Source: Chloroflexota bacterium
GTDB taxonomy: Bacteria; Chloroflexota; Limnocylindria; Limnocylindrales; CSP1-4
Direction: 5' to 3'
Assembly: GCA_003157175.1 (NCBI GenBank)
Contig: PMIQ01000078.1
Span: 1,841 to 7,273, forward strand
DNA: 5,433 nucleotides
Below the pieces are notes generated by a model. It searched no databases. It had not been told where the DNA came from and was given only the letters and a program-made list of their open reading frames with translations. Of this stretch, positions 1-5,433 are shown one piece after another. Both the position numbers and the translations under genes were made by a program. Each line of letters starts with the position of its first letter. Within the stretch, counting starts at the first letter, position 1.

Positions 1-95
1 TCGACCCCCGTAGGCCACCCCAAAACCCCTCGCGAACGCCGGGCTGGCGCGTCCGCGCGACAACCCGATCCGGCGGTGACTTTCGTACGGCGTCC

Positions 96-809
96 TCAGG
101 CTGCCGCTTCGGGCGCTCCGCTCCGCAGGTAGCGGTACAGGATCCCCGCCACGAGCGCACCGACGAGCGGCGCCGCCAGGTAGATCCACAGACCGGCAAG
201 ATCGCCCGCCACGAGGGCGGGGCCGAGCGAGCGCGCAGGGTTGAGCGAGGCGCCGCTGATCGGTCCGGCGGCGAGTCCGCCGAATGCGATGGCGCCACCG
301 ATGGCAAGCGCGCCCGTCTCCCGCGCCGCCCGCGGATCGGTGGCAACAACCGTGACAACCAACACCAGGACGGCTGTGAATACCACTTCCATGGCGAAGG
401 ACTGGGCATCAGATCCGGCCGGATGCGTCACGCCTAAAGGTCCGCTTCCGAAGGTCGCTCGAAGCGCCAGCGCCCCTGTGATCGCCCCGGCGCATTGGGC
501 GACGGCGTAAGTCGCCACGCGCAGCCACGGCAGATGTCCGCCGACCGCGACGCCGAGCGAGACCGCGGGGTTGAAATGACCGCCCGAAATGTGGCCGAAT
601 GCGTAGACCATCAAGCCAATCGCAAGCCCGAACGTGAGGGCGACTCCGACCGGGCTTATGCGTCCGATGACAATGGCGCCGCAGCCGGCAAAGACCAGCA
701 CGAAGGTCCCAACGAACTCGGCGACGTGGGCTCTCATGAGAGCGCTCTGGGCGGCCTTCGTCCAAAGGGCGGTTCCGGATAGGTTTGTCCTGGCAGGTGT
801 GTTCATCAT
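96..809 (-). CDS. Aquaporin-family (MIP) channel, probable arsenite/small-solute facilitator
   Basis: A six-helix major intrinsic protein of about 237 residues, normal for the family. Both pore half-helices are present: HFNPAVSLG (NPA at about 80-82) and SLNPARSLGP (NPA at about 190-192, followed by Arg193). Hand alignment to E. coli AqpZ, gap-free around each NPA box, puts F60, G178, A187 and R193 at the aromatic/arginine filter, where AqpZ has F-H-T-R. Losing the His and Thr widens the pore, which argues against a strict water channel. It follows the ACR3 arsenite pump on the same strand after a gap of about 100 bases, so co-transcription is likely. MIP channels such as Sinorhizobium AqpS are known in ars operons and pass As(OH)3; the same role here is inference. 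The frame is open from a GTG at 821, but that codon abuts the GGAGG ribosome binding site, so the ATG at 809 (or 806) is preferred. A plain water or glycerol channel remains possible. Confidence 0.9.
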   Translation of the reverse strand: MMNTPARTNLSGTALWTKAAQSALMRAHVAEFVGTFVLVFAGCGAIVIGRISPVGVALTFGLAIGLMVYAFGHISGGHFNPAVSLGVAVGGHLPWLRVATYAVAQCAGAITGALALRATFGSGPLGVTHPAGSDAQSFAMEVVFTAVLVLVVTVVATDPRAARETGALAIGGAIAFGGLAAGPISGASLNPARSLGPALVAGDLAGLWIYLAAPLVGALVAGILYRYLRSGAPEAAA

Positions 810-821
810 CGAAACGTACAC

Positions 822-826
822 CCTCC
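822..826 (-). promoter_or_regulatory. Ribosome binding site of the aquaporin gene
   Basis: GGAGG on the minus strand, 12 bases before the ATG at 809 and 15 before the ATG at 806. The upstream in-frame GTG at 821 directly touches this motif and could not use it, which is why the shorter start was chosen. The spacing is somewhat longer than usual, so the exact start stays uncertain. Confidence 0.5.
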
Positions 827-908
827 GGGACTATGAATCCAGCATCCGCCGGGACGGCTGCGGGAAGCCACCACGCCCCATGTGTCTCAAACCCAGACTC
901 GTGTCGGC

Positions 909-2000
909 CTACCCAAGAGCGCCCGGATCAAAGGCAGGGGCCACCGCCGCCTCCTGCAGAGGGAAGAGGCGTCCCTTCAGCCGCATCGCCGCCCACACGA
1001 GGGCGAGCATCACTGGCACCTCGATGAGCGGCCCGACGACCGTCGCCAGCGCAACGGTCGGAGAGAACGCCGTGATTGCGATGGCGATCGCGATCTCGAA
1101 GTCCCGGCCGGTAGCGTTGAACGCGACTGCCACGGCGTCTCGATACGGAAAGCGGAGCCGCGAACCGATGAAGAGCACCACGAAGAACATCGTCACGAAG
1201 AAGAGCGACATCGGGATCGCCATCTCCAGCACGATGCCGGGTCGCTGGATGATCAGGTCGCCCTTGAGCGAAAACATCACGATCAGCGTAAAGAGCAGGC
1301 CCAGGATCGAGAGCGCGTTGAGGCCCGGCTTGAGCCGTTCCATCGCCTCTTCGCCGCCTCGATGTGTGACCGCCATCCGCGTCAGAACGCCGAGCACCAG
1401 CGGCAGGCCCAGATAGAGCACCACGGATTCGGCGACGACCCAGACATCGAAATTGACGTTCCCGATGAGCAGGCGGGCGTAGACCGGGATGAGGATCATC
1501 TGGGCGACCGAGTTCAAGGCAACGAACACCAGGGCCATGGGCGTGTTTCCCTTGGCGAGAAACGTGAAGATGATCACCATCGCGATGCAGGGGGCGAGCC
1601 CGTAGAGAACGAGCCCGGTGTGCAGCTCGGGGTCGCTTACGAACACGTCCGCGAGCCCGAGCATCACGAACGGCGCCACGAGGTAGTTGAAGAAGAGCAC
1701 GACCGCCAGCTGGCGGGGCGAGCGGAAGGCGTCGCCAACCTCGCCCAGGTGGACGTTGGTCATCGCCGGGTACATCATCGCGAAGAGCCCGATCGGAACC
1801 CCGAGCGAGATCGCGTTGGGCACGGTCAATACGAACGTCCCGCCGGCGATCGCCTTGATCGCGTCGATCGGCGGCGTCAGGGCGAAGTCCGAAATGGATA
1901 GCGCTTTCCCGATGCCGATCCCGATCGCCATGCTGATGACGACGAAGAACGGCAGGAGGCGGAAGTCCTCGAGCTTCGCGAGCAGGCGGGCGGCGGTCAT
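909..2000 (-). CDS. acr3: ACR3-family arsenite efflux permease
   Basis: An integral membrane protein of 363 residues with about ten hydrophobic segments, the usual size for ACR3 (BASS/BART superfamily). It exports arsenite from the cytoplasm, driven by the membrane potential or proton gradient. The two residues known to be essential in ACR3 are present: the Cys in TM4 (GLAPCIAMV, Cys138) and the Glu in TM9 (VVGPLIEVPVML, Glu327). The TM9 region reads NATGRDFEIAIAIA where many ACR3 proteins have a NNFELA-type motif, so this is a somewhat divergent member. The frame is open from a TTG at 2063. However, that codon lies in the promoter spacer, upstream of the -10 box. The ATG at 2000 has AGGAG four bases before it and gives the typical ACR3 N-terminus, so it was chosen. 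The gene is first in a likely operon with the aquaporin gene. No arsR, arsC or arsM is in the window. Confidence 0.93.
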   Translation of the reverse strand: MTAARLLAKLEDFRLLPFFVVISMAIGIGIGKALSISDFALTPPIDAIKAIAGGTFVLTVPNAISLGVPIGLFAMMYPAMTNVHLGEVGDAFRSPRQLAVVLFFNYLVAPFVMLGLADVFVSDPELHTGLVLYGLAPCIAMVIIFTFLAKGNTPMALVFVALNSVAQMILIPVYARLLIGNVNFDVWVVAESVVLYLGLPLVLGVLTRMAVTHRGGEEAMERLKPGLNALSILGLLFTLIVMFSLKGDLIIQRPGIVLEMAIPMSLFFVTMFFVVLFIGSRLRFPYRDAVAVAFNATGRDFEIAIAIAITAFSPTVALATVVGPLIEVPVMLALVWAAMRLKGRLFPLQEAAVAPAFDPGALG

Positions 2001-2004
2001 CGGG

Positions 2005-2009
2005 CTCCT
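2005..2009 (-). promoter_or_regulatory. Ribosome binding site of acr3
   Basis: AGGAG on the minus strand, separated by four bases (cccg) from the ATG at 2000. It supports this start over the TTG at 2063. Confidence 0.6.
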
Positions 2010-2048
2010 ATGGGGCGAGCCTGGCGTGCTATCCGTGGCGTCGATTGG

Positions 2049-2079
2049 ACTGTACGCCCTCAAGCCAGTTGAAGGTCAA
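2049..2079 (-). promoter_or_regulatory. MerR-type promoter of the acr3-aquaporin operon
   Basis: Read on the minus strand, TTGACC (2079-2074) is a near-perfect -35 box and TACAGT (2054-2049) a fair -10 box. The spacer is exactly 19 bases, too long for normal sigma-70 recognition but typical of promoters activated by MerR-family regulators, which untwist the spacer when the effector is bound. The spacer contains an inverted repeat (see the separate entry). Transcription would begin near 2042, giving a leader of about 41 bases before the acr3 ATG. The boxes and spacing are seen directly. Control by a MerR-family protein is inference, because no such gene is in the window. Confidence 0.6.
2057..2075. 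promoter_or_regulatory. Operator dyad in the acr3 promoter spacer
   Basis: The inverted repeat CCTTCAA-ctggc-TTGAGGG (minus strand) has 7-base arms with six complementary positions and a 5-base centre. It lies almost wholly between the -35 and -10 boxes. This position is typical of MerR-family operators. The TCAA-N5-TTGA core could also suit an ArsR/SmtB-type repressor, the more common regulator of arsenic operons. The sequence alone does not decide between them. Confidence 0.55.
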
Positions 2080-2123
2080 GGCTGGTCTCGGCGGCCAAGC
2101 ATCGCCCCGACGGCAGGCTCGAG

Positions 2124-2140
2124 TAGCGGCCGGTCCGCTA
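2124..2140. repeat. Short perfect inverted repeat upstream of the TSUP gene
   Basis: TAGCGG-ccggt-CCGCTA: six-base perfect arms around five bases, in the divergent intergenic region. The right arm overlaps a TAGGAT (2139-2144) that resembles a -10 box for the plus-strand TSUP gene, though no good -35 box lies at the right distance. It could be an operator or a chance dyad in GC-rich DNA. Confidence 0.3.
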
Positions 2141-2221
2141 GGATTCGCTGTGTGAGACTCTGGATCGCCTCGCCTGATCCCGGCCCCGTCACCACCCCGC
2201 AGCACCCTGATGGCCCCGGGA

Positions 2222-2237
2222 TGACGCCGTGACGCCG
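2222..2237 (+). repeat. 8-bp tandem duplication at the TSUP start codon
   Basis: TGACGCCG occurs twice in direct tandem. The GTG start used by the TSUP gene spans the junction between copies. The ATG at 2221, just before the first copy, is out of frame and stops after three codons (ATG ACG CCG TGA). Removing one copy would place that ATG directly in frame with the same downstream protein. Confidence 0.8.
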
Positions 2238-2978
2238 ATCGAGGCCGTGGCTATCCTGCTCGCCGGGTTGGCCGCGGGCACGATCAATACCATCGTGGGC
2301 TCCGGCTCGCTCATCACCTTCCCAACGCTGCTTGCCTTCGGATACGCGCCGCTCGACGCCAACGTGTCCAACACGGTCGGGCTTGTGCCGGGCTCCATCA
2401 GCGGCTCGATCGGCTACCGGCGAGAGCTTGCCGGCCAGCGCGGTCGCGCCCTTCGTCTCAGCGTCGTTGCTGCAGCCGGCGGAGCCACCGGCGCCCTGCT
2501 GCTGCGGGCCTTTCCAGGGGCATTCGCGGCGATCGTGCCCGTCCTGATCGGAGTGGCGCTGGTGCTGGTGGCGATCGGGCCGCGCCTCTCCCGCGCCCTG
2601 GCCGAGCACCGCCGCCCGGACGCCCACCGAGCCTGGCCGCTGTCGGTAAGCCTCTTCGGCTCGGCCGTCTACGGCGGGTACTTCGGAGCGGGCCAGGGGA
2701 TCATCATGATCGCGCTGCTCACGATCTTCCTGCCCGACGACCTGCAGCGTCTGAACGGCCTGAAGAACGTTCTGGCGGTGGTCGTAAACGGCGTCGCGGC
2801 CGTCATCTTCATCCTGATCGCACCGGTCCACTGGGACGTGGCACTGCTAATCGCCGCGGGCTCGGTCGTGGGCGGCCAGATCGGGGCGCGAGTCGGCCGG
2901 CGCCTGCCGCCGCAGCTGTTGCGGGCCGCGATCATCTGTGTCGGCCTGGTCGCCGAGGCGCGCCTTCTTTTCGGCTGA
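2229..2978 (+). CDS. TSUP-family (TauE/SafE, DUF81) membrane permease
   Basis: A 249-residue, highly hydrophobic protein with about eight membrane segments, the standard TSUP size. It shows the family's two-fold internal repeat. The first half begins LAGLAAGTINTIVGSGS (residues 11-27), with a following SNTVGLVPGSISG stretch (47-59). The second half has SAVYGGYFGAGQGI (145-158) followed by NGLKNVLAVVVNGVAAVIF (176-194). TSUP members move sulfite, sulfoacetate, thiosulfate or other organic and sulfur anions, and TauE/SafE proteins are usually described as exporters. The substrate here cannot be read from sequence. The start is GTG; only a weak GGGA-like ribosome binding site precedes it. The protein begins MTPIEAVAILLAG, a normal TSUP N-terminus, so little or nothing is missing. 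It is divergent from acr3 across 228 bases and convergent with the histidine kinase gene. A link to arsenic handling through the shared upstream region is possible but unproven. Confidence 0.88.
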   Translation: MTPIEAVAILLAGLAAGTINTIVGSGSLITFPTLLAFGYAPLDANVSNTVGLVPGSISGSIGYRRELAGQRGRALRLSVVAAAGGATGALLLRAFPGAFAAIVPVLIGVALVLVAIGPRLSRALAEHRRPDAHRAWPLSVSLFGSAVYGGYFGAGQGIIMIALLTIFLPDDLQRLNGLKNVLAVVVNGVAAVIFILIAPVHWDVALLIAAGSVVGGQIGARVGRRLPPQLLRAAIICVGLVAEARLLFG

Positions 2979-2981
2979 GGA

Positions 2982-3000
2982 CGGGCCGGGCGTCGGCCCG
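2982..3000. terminator. GC-rich hairpin between convergent genes
   Basis: CGGGCCG-ggcgt-CGGCCCG forms a perfect 7-bp stem with a 5-base loop. It starts four bases after the TSUP stop and 17 bases past the histidine kinase stop on the other strand. It lacks a T-run on either side, so it is not a classical intrinsic terminator, but its position fits a bidirectional transcription-end hairpin. Confidence 0.4.
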
Positions 3001-3016
3001 AACCGCTGGATGCGGG

Positions 3017-4483
3017 CTACGAGGCGGGCTGGCCCGGGTCGTCGGGGTTCCATTGGAGAGCCTCGCCGGAAGGTTCCGCCGGGGACTCGCCGGAACCCGC
3101 GGTCCCCGCGGAGGAAACCGGCAGTCGGACCCAGAAGCGCGCTCCGCCCTCATCCCGGTTCATGGCTCCGATCGTGCCGCCGTGCTGATCGACGATCCAC
3201 TTGGCGATCGCCAGGCCGAGACCCGTGCCTCCGGCCGGCGCGTTGTCGGCGCGCCAGAACCGCTCCCACAACCTGGGCAGGTCCTCCGGCTTGATTCCGT
3301 GGCCCTGGTCCTCAACATACAGCCAGACCGCCGTGGCATCCGGCCGCACGTTCACGGTCACCGTCGAACCCTTGGAACTGTGCCGGATGGCGTTGTCGAC
3401 CAGGATCGTGACCAGCTGGCGGAGCCGCAGCGGGTCGCCCGACAGTGGCGCCGGAAGCGGATCCAGCACGATCTTGACGCCACGCCCCTCACCCAACGTC
3501 ACGAGAGACGAAGCCGCTTCGGCGGCAACGTCGGCCATATCCAGGGGTATTGCTTCGACCTGGATCGTGCCCGAGTCGGTCCGGGCCAGCAGCAGCATGT
3601 CCTCGACCAGGGCCGTCATGTGCCGGACTTCCGCATCGATGTCGTCGATCGCCTCGCCGACATCTTCCACCCGACTGCGCCGGTTGCGTCTCAGATCCTC
3701 GACGCTCGCGCGAACGACCGTCAGGGGCGTCCGCAATTCGTGGCTCGCATTGGCCGCGAACTCGCGCTGTCGCTGCAACGCCGCCTGCCGCCTGGCGACC
3801 GAGTCGCGGATCGGGACCAGGGCCCGGCCGGCATACACGTATCCCGCCGCAAGCGAAGCGAGCAATGCCATCGCGCCGCCTCCGAGCAGGATCAGAAACA
3901 GCGTGTCGAGCAGCTTCGTCTCGGCGCTTCTATCTTCGACTCCTTGTACAACGTAGGTCGTGCCGTCGGGCGTCTGGAATTGGCGCGATATGACGCGGTA
4001 GCTGCCGACTCCCGAAACCGTCACCACGCGCGCGTCTGTCTTGCCGGTTTCGGCGATCGCCACGCTGGCCATGTCGGGCAGAACGTTGCCGGCGACGTAC
4101 GTTTCGGTCGGGGTGTACGGCGGGCTGCCCGAGACGATGATGTAGGCCCACGTCCCGGCCGAAGGTCCGCCGAAGATGATCCCGAGGCTCACCTGGTTGG
4201 GCCGCAGGTTGCTGCGCAGGCCGTCCTCAACGGTGTCGATGCGCTGGTTAACGCGCTGTTCGCCGGCCGAGGTCACGTATCTCGACACGACCAGGTACAG
4301 GCTGGCTCCCAGGACGATCAAGATGAGCAGCGTGATCCCGCCGCTCCACGCCAGGAGCCGCAGCTGCGTCCGCCGCAGGATGCGGGCGTCCTCCTCCGAG
4401 CCGTTGCGGCCGACCGGAATCGCCGCCGACTCTGCGCCGGCCTTCCGGACCCGCCGCAGATGCAAGCGGCTCGGGAGCCTCAC
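3017..4483 (-). CDS. Membrane sensor histidine kinase
   Basis: A 488-residue kinase that would autophosphorylate on His and pass the phosphate to the regulator encoded just upstream. Order of parts: cytoplasmic N-tail (1-44), first membrane helix (about 45-67), extracytoplasmic sensor region (about 68-190, no recognised fold), second membrane helix (about 191-217), a very short linker, HisKA with ASHELRTPL (phosphorylated His248), then the HATPase_c domain. ATP-binding motifs are intact: N box LVDNAIRHSS (Asn364), G1 EDQGHGI (391-397), F box ERFWRAD (Phe409) and G2 GGTGLGLAI (418-426). Only about 24 residues separate ALVPI at the membrane exit from His248, so a full HAMP domain does not fit. 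The tail after residue 456 is low-complexity, rich in Gly, Ser and Pro. The start is GTG, three bases after the regulator's stop, with GAGGG seven bases ahead of it, so translation is probably coupled. The signal is unknown. Confidence 0.95.
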   Translation of the reverse strand: MRLPSRLHLRRVRKAGAESAAIPVGRNGSEEDARILRRTQLRLLAWSGGITLLILIVLGASLYLVVSRYVTSAGEQRVNQRIDTVEDGLRSNLRPNQVSLGIIFGGPSAGTWAYIIVSGSPPYTPTETYVAGNVLPDMASVAIAETGKTDARVVTVSGVGSYRVISRQFQTPDGTTYVVQGVEDRSAETKLLDTLFLILLGGGAMALLASLAAGYVYAGRALVPIRDSVARRQAALQRQREFAANASHELRTPLTVVRASVEDLRRNRRSRVEDVGEAIDDIDAEVRHMTALVEDMLLLARTDSGTIQVEAIPLDMADVAAEAASSLVTLGEGRGVKIVLDPLPAPLSGDPLRLRQLVTILVDNAIRHSSKGSTVTVNVRPDATAVWLYVEDQGHGIKPEDLPRLWERFWRADNAPAGGTGLGLAIAKWIVDQHGGTIGAMNRDEGGARFWVRLPVSSAGTAGSGESPAEPSGEALQWNPDDPGQPAS

Positions 4484-4486
4484 GGT

Positions 4487-5158
4487 TCAGCCCTCGCGGA
4501 GGCGATAGCCAACGCCGCGGACCGTTTCTATGTGAGCCGCGGCAGTGTTGCCGACCTTCTCCCGCAGCAGGTGGATGTAGGCCTCGACAGTGTTCGGCGT
4601 CAGAGCGACGCCATAGGGCCAGGCGTAGTCGAGCAGCTGGTCGCGCGAGAGGACCTGGCCGGGCCGCCGGAGCAGGCATTCGAGGATGGAGAACTCGCGC
4701 TGACTGAGATCCACCGGCCTGCCGGCGACGGTCACGCGCCGCGTGGTTTCGTCCAGCTCGAACGGGCCCGAGCGCAAGGCCACTGCCTTGCGCGTCGGAG
4801 GCCGCCGGGCCAGCGCTCGCAGCCGGGCCAGCAGCTCCTCATAGGCGAAAGGCTTGACGAGGTAGTCGTCGGCGCCGGCGTCGAGGCCCTCGACCCGATC
4901 GCTGACGGCGTCGCGCGCCGTCAGCATCAGGATCGGAACCTGCGAGCCCTTCTGCCGAAGCAACCGTGCCACTTCGAAGCCCGACCGATCCGGCAGGCCG
5001 ACGTCGAGAATGACAGCGTCCAACTCGGTGCCGGACGTGGCTATCTCGAGACCGTCCTCGGCCGTCAGAGCCGTCTCCACGACGTGGCGGTCCTGCGTCA
5101 GGAGCCGCTTGAGAAGGCGACTCAGGCGGGCATCGTCTTCAACGACGAGCACATGCAA
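4487..5158 (-). CDS. OmpR/PhoB-family response regulator
   Basis: A 223-residue DNA-binding regulator of standard length, partner of the histidine kinase that follows three bases later. The receiver domain (1-about 118) has the acidic pair Asp8/Asp9, phospho-acceptor Asp52 in VILDVGLPD, Thr80 in LMLTARD, and Lys102 in LVKPF, so all phosphorylation residues are intact. The C-terminal winged-helix domain (about 130-223) shows the OmpR hallmarks SQREFSILECLLRRPGQVLS, a recognition-helix region with NTVEAYIHLLREKV, and the terminal hairpin IETVRGVGYRL. The start is TTG: the codon at 5158 has GGAGG seven bases ahead and gives the expected MHVLVVEDD beginning. A GTG two codons downstream is less well spaced. 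The target genes are unknown. The neighbouring DUF5666-like gene, 11 bases upstream in the same operon, is a natural candidate for autoregulation, but no binding site can be seen because its promoter lies outside the window. Confidence 0.96.
   Translation of the reverse strand: MHVLVVEDDARLSRLLKRLLTQDRHVVETALTAEDGLEIATSGTELDAVILDVGLPDRSGFEVARLLRQKGSQVPILMLTARDAVSDRVEGLDAGADDYLVKPFAYEELLARLRALARRPPTRKAVALRSGPFELDETTRRVTVAGRPVDLSQREFSILECLLRRPGQVLSRDQLLDYAWPYGVALTPNTVEAYIHLLREKVGNTAAAHIETVRGVGYRLREG
4491..4495 (-). promoter_or_regulatory. Ribosome binding site of the histidine kinase gene
   Basis: GAGGG on the minus strand, seven bases before the GTG at 4483. It lies inside the last codons of the response regulator gene and supports the GTG as the real start. 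Confidence 0.6.
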
Positions 5159-5165
5159 AGGGTTG

Positions 5166-5170
5166 CCTCC
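5166..5170 (-). promoter_or_regulatory. Ribosome binding site deciding the TTG start of the response regulator
   Basis: GGAGG on the minus strand, seven bases before the TTG at 5158. Its first G is the last base of the upstream gene's TAG stop, so the two genes are tightly joined and likely coupled. Confidence 0.75.
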
Positions 5171-5433
5171 TACGGCGTCGTGATCAGGACGTCTTTGGCC
5201 GTCAGAGTCTGACCGCCCGAGGCGCCCGGACTGGCAGAGGCGCCCGCCAGGGTGCTGGTATCGATCTGGACTGTCACGGCGCTACCGGTCTTGACATCGG
5301 TCGAGCTACCGGTCGTCTCGTTGTGGTACGTCGTCGTACCGGACAGGTCGACGGTGACGGTGCTGCCGTTGGCCAGCGTGATCGTCATCGTGGAGCCGTC
5401 GATCGACGCGACCGTGCCCGAGATGCCGCCGGA
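5170..5433 (-). CDS. C-terminal part of a DUF5666-like, probably exported protein (partial)
   Basis: An open frame runs in from the right edge and ends at TAG (5172-5170), giving 87 visible residues. The N-terminus lies beyond the window. An internal ATG at 5388 is probably not the start, since the same beta-rich pattern continues before it. The sequence (GTVASIDGSTMTITLANGST, then TVTVDLSGTTTY, then DVKTGSAVTVQI, ending LTAKDVLITTP) matches the alternating style of DUF5666 domains: a short beta-barrel-like fold with 'G-x-V-x-x-I-D-G' and 'G-x-x-V-x-V' turns. Such proteins are usually secreted or lipoproteins of unknown function. The Thr/Ser/Gly richness and a Ser/Pro/Ala/Gly-rich insert (LAGASASPGASGG) suit an extracytoplasmic protein. 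It is the upstream gene of the two-component operon, 11 bases from the regulator start. The family call comes from pattern recognition only. Confidence 0.65.
   Translation of the reverse strand, partial: SGGISGTVASIDGSTMTITLANGSTVTVDLSGTTTYHNETTGSSTDVKTGSAVTVQIDTSTLAGASASPGASGGQTLTAKDVLITTP

Noticed and set aside
37..58. Possible terminator hairpins downstream of the aquaporin gene (CGCC-N5-GGCG, and GCGC-N4-GCGC)
   Set aside because: The stems are only four bases, overlap each other, and have no T-run immediately after them; in GC-rich DNA this is expected by chance. Nothing else is supported in 1-95.
822..908. Separate promoter or terminator between acr3 and the aquaporin gene
   Set aside because: Only weak, bulged hairpin potential and no paired -35/-10 boxes were seen, so the simplest reading is one transcript through both genes.
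882..1901. Plus-strand open frame of 339 codons antisense to acr3
   Set aside because: The translation is a highly charged run of Arg, His, Glu and Asp without domain character, typical of the shadow of a membrane-protein gene.
2001..2063. Extended N-terminus of the arsenite permease from the TTG at 2063
   Set aside because: The TTG lies within the promoter spacer, upstream of the -10 box. The extra 21 residues are hydrophilic and unlike ACR3, and the ATG at 2000 has its own ribosome binding site.
2076..2831. Minus-strand open frame of 251 codons antisense to the TSUP gene
   Set aside because: The composition is charged, Gln/Asp/Arg/Gly-rich and motif-free. The plus-strand TSUP protein explains the region.
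3053..5212. Very long plus-strand open frame (719 codons) opposite the kinase and regulator
   Set aside because: It lies entirely antisense to two genes with intact, well-recognised domains. Its translation is rich in Arg, Asp, Gln and Gly with no known motif, and it is explained by third-position GC on the other strand.

Overview
This is a high-GC window (clearly above 60% G+C by eye) from a bacterium. It is gene-dense, uses GTG and TTG starts freely, and carries long antisense open frames of the kind high GC produces. The protein styles would fit a soil or aquatic high-GC lineage such as Actinomycetota or Chloroflexota. That placement is inference: there is no rRNA or other marker gene here.

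Left half, minus strand (96-2000): a two-gene arsenic module. An ACR3-family arsenite efflux permease is followed by an aquaporin-family (MIP) channel. The channel's predicted selectivity filter is F-G-A-R, wider than that of a strict water channel, which would suit neutral As(OH)3 or a similar small solute. Upstream of acr3 is a MerR-type promoter layout: -35 TTGACC, a 19-bp spacer holding a dyad, and -10 TACAGT. No regulator gene lies in the window.

Middle (2001-2228): the divergent intergenic region shared by acr3 and a plus-strand TSUP (TauE/SafE, DUF81) permease at 2229-2978. It holds the dyad promoter, a second short perfect inverted repeat, and an 8-bp tandem duplication sitting on the TSUP start codon. 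The TSUP gene converges on the next block, with a 7-bp GC-rich hairpin in the 38-bp gap.

Right half, minus strand (3017-5433): a compact operon read right to left. It contains the end of a secreted-type DUF5666-like protein (cut by the window edge), an OmpR/PhoB-family response regulator (TTG start with a strong ribosome binding site) and a membrane sensor histidine kinase (GTG start). Gaps are 11 and 3 bases, so the three are almost certainly co-transcribed. The sensed signal is unknown.

No mobile element, CRISPR array, tRNA or rRNA was seen. No wholly new system is evident. The points most worth a second look are the MerR-type operator on an arsenite-efflux operon, the channel plus pump pairing, the start-codon duplication in the TSUP gene, and the DUF5666/two-component linkage.
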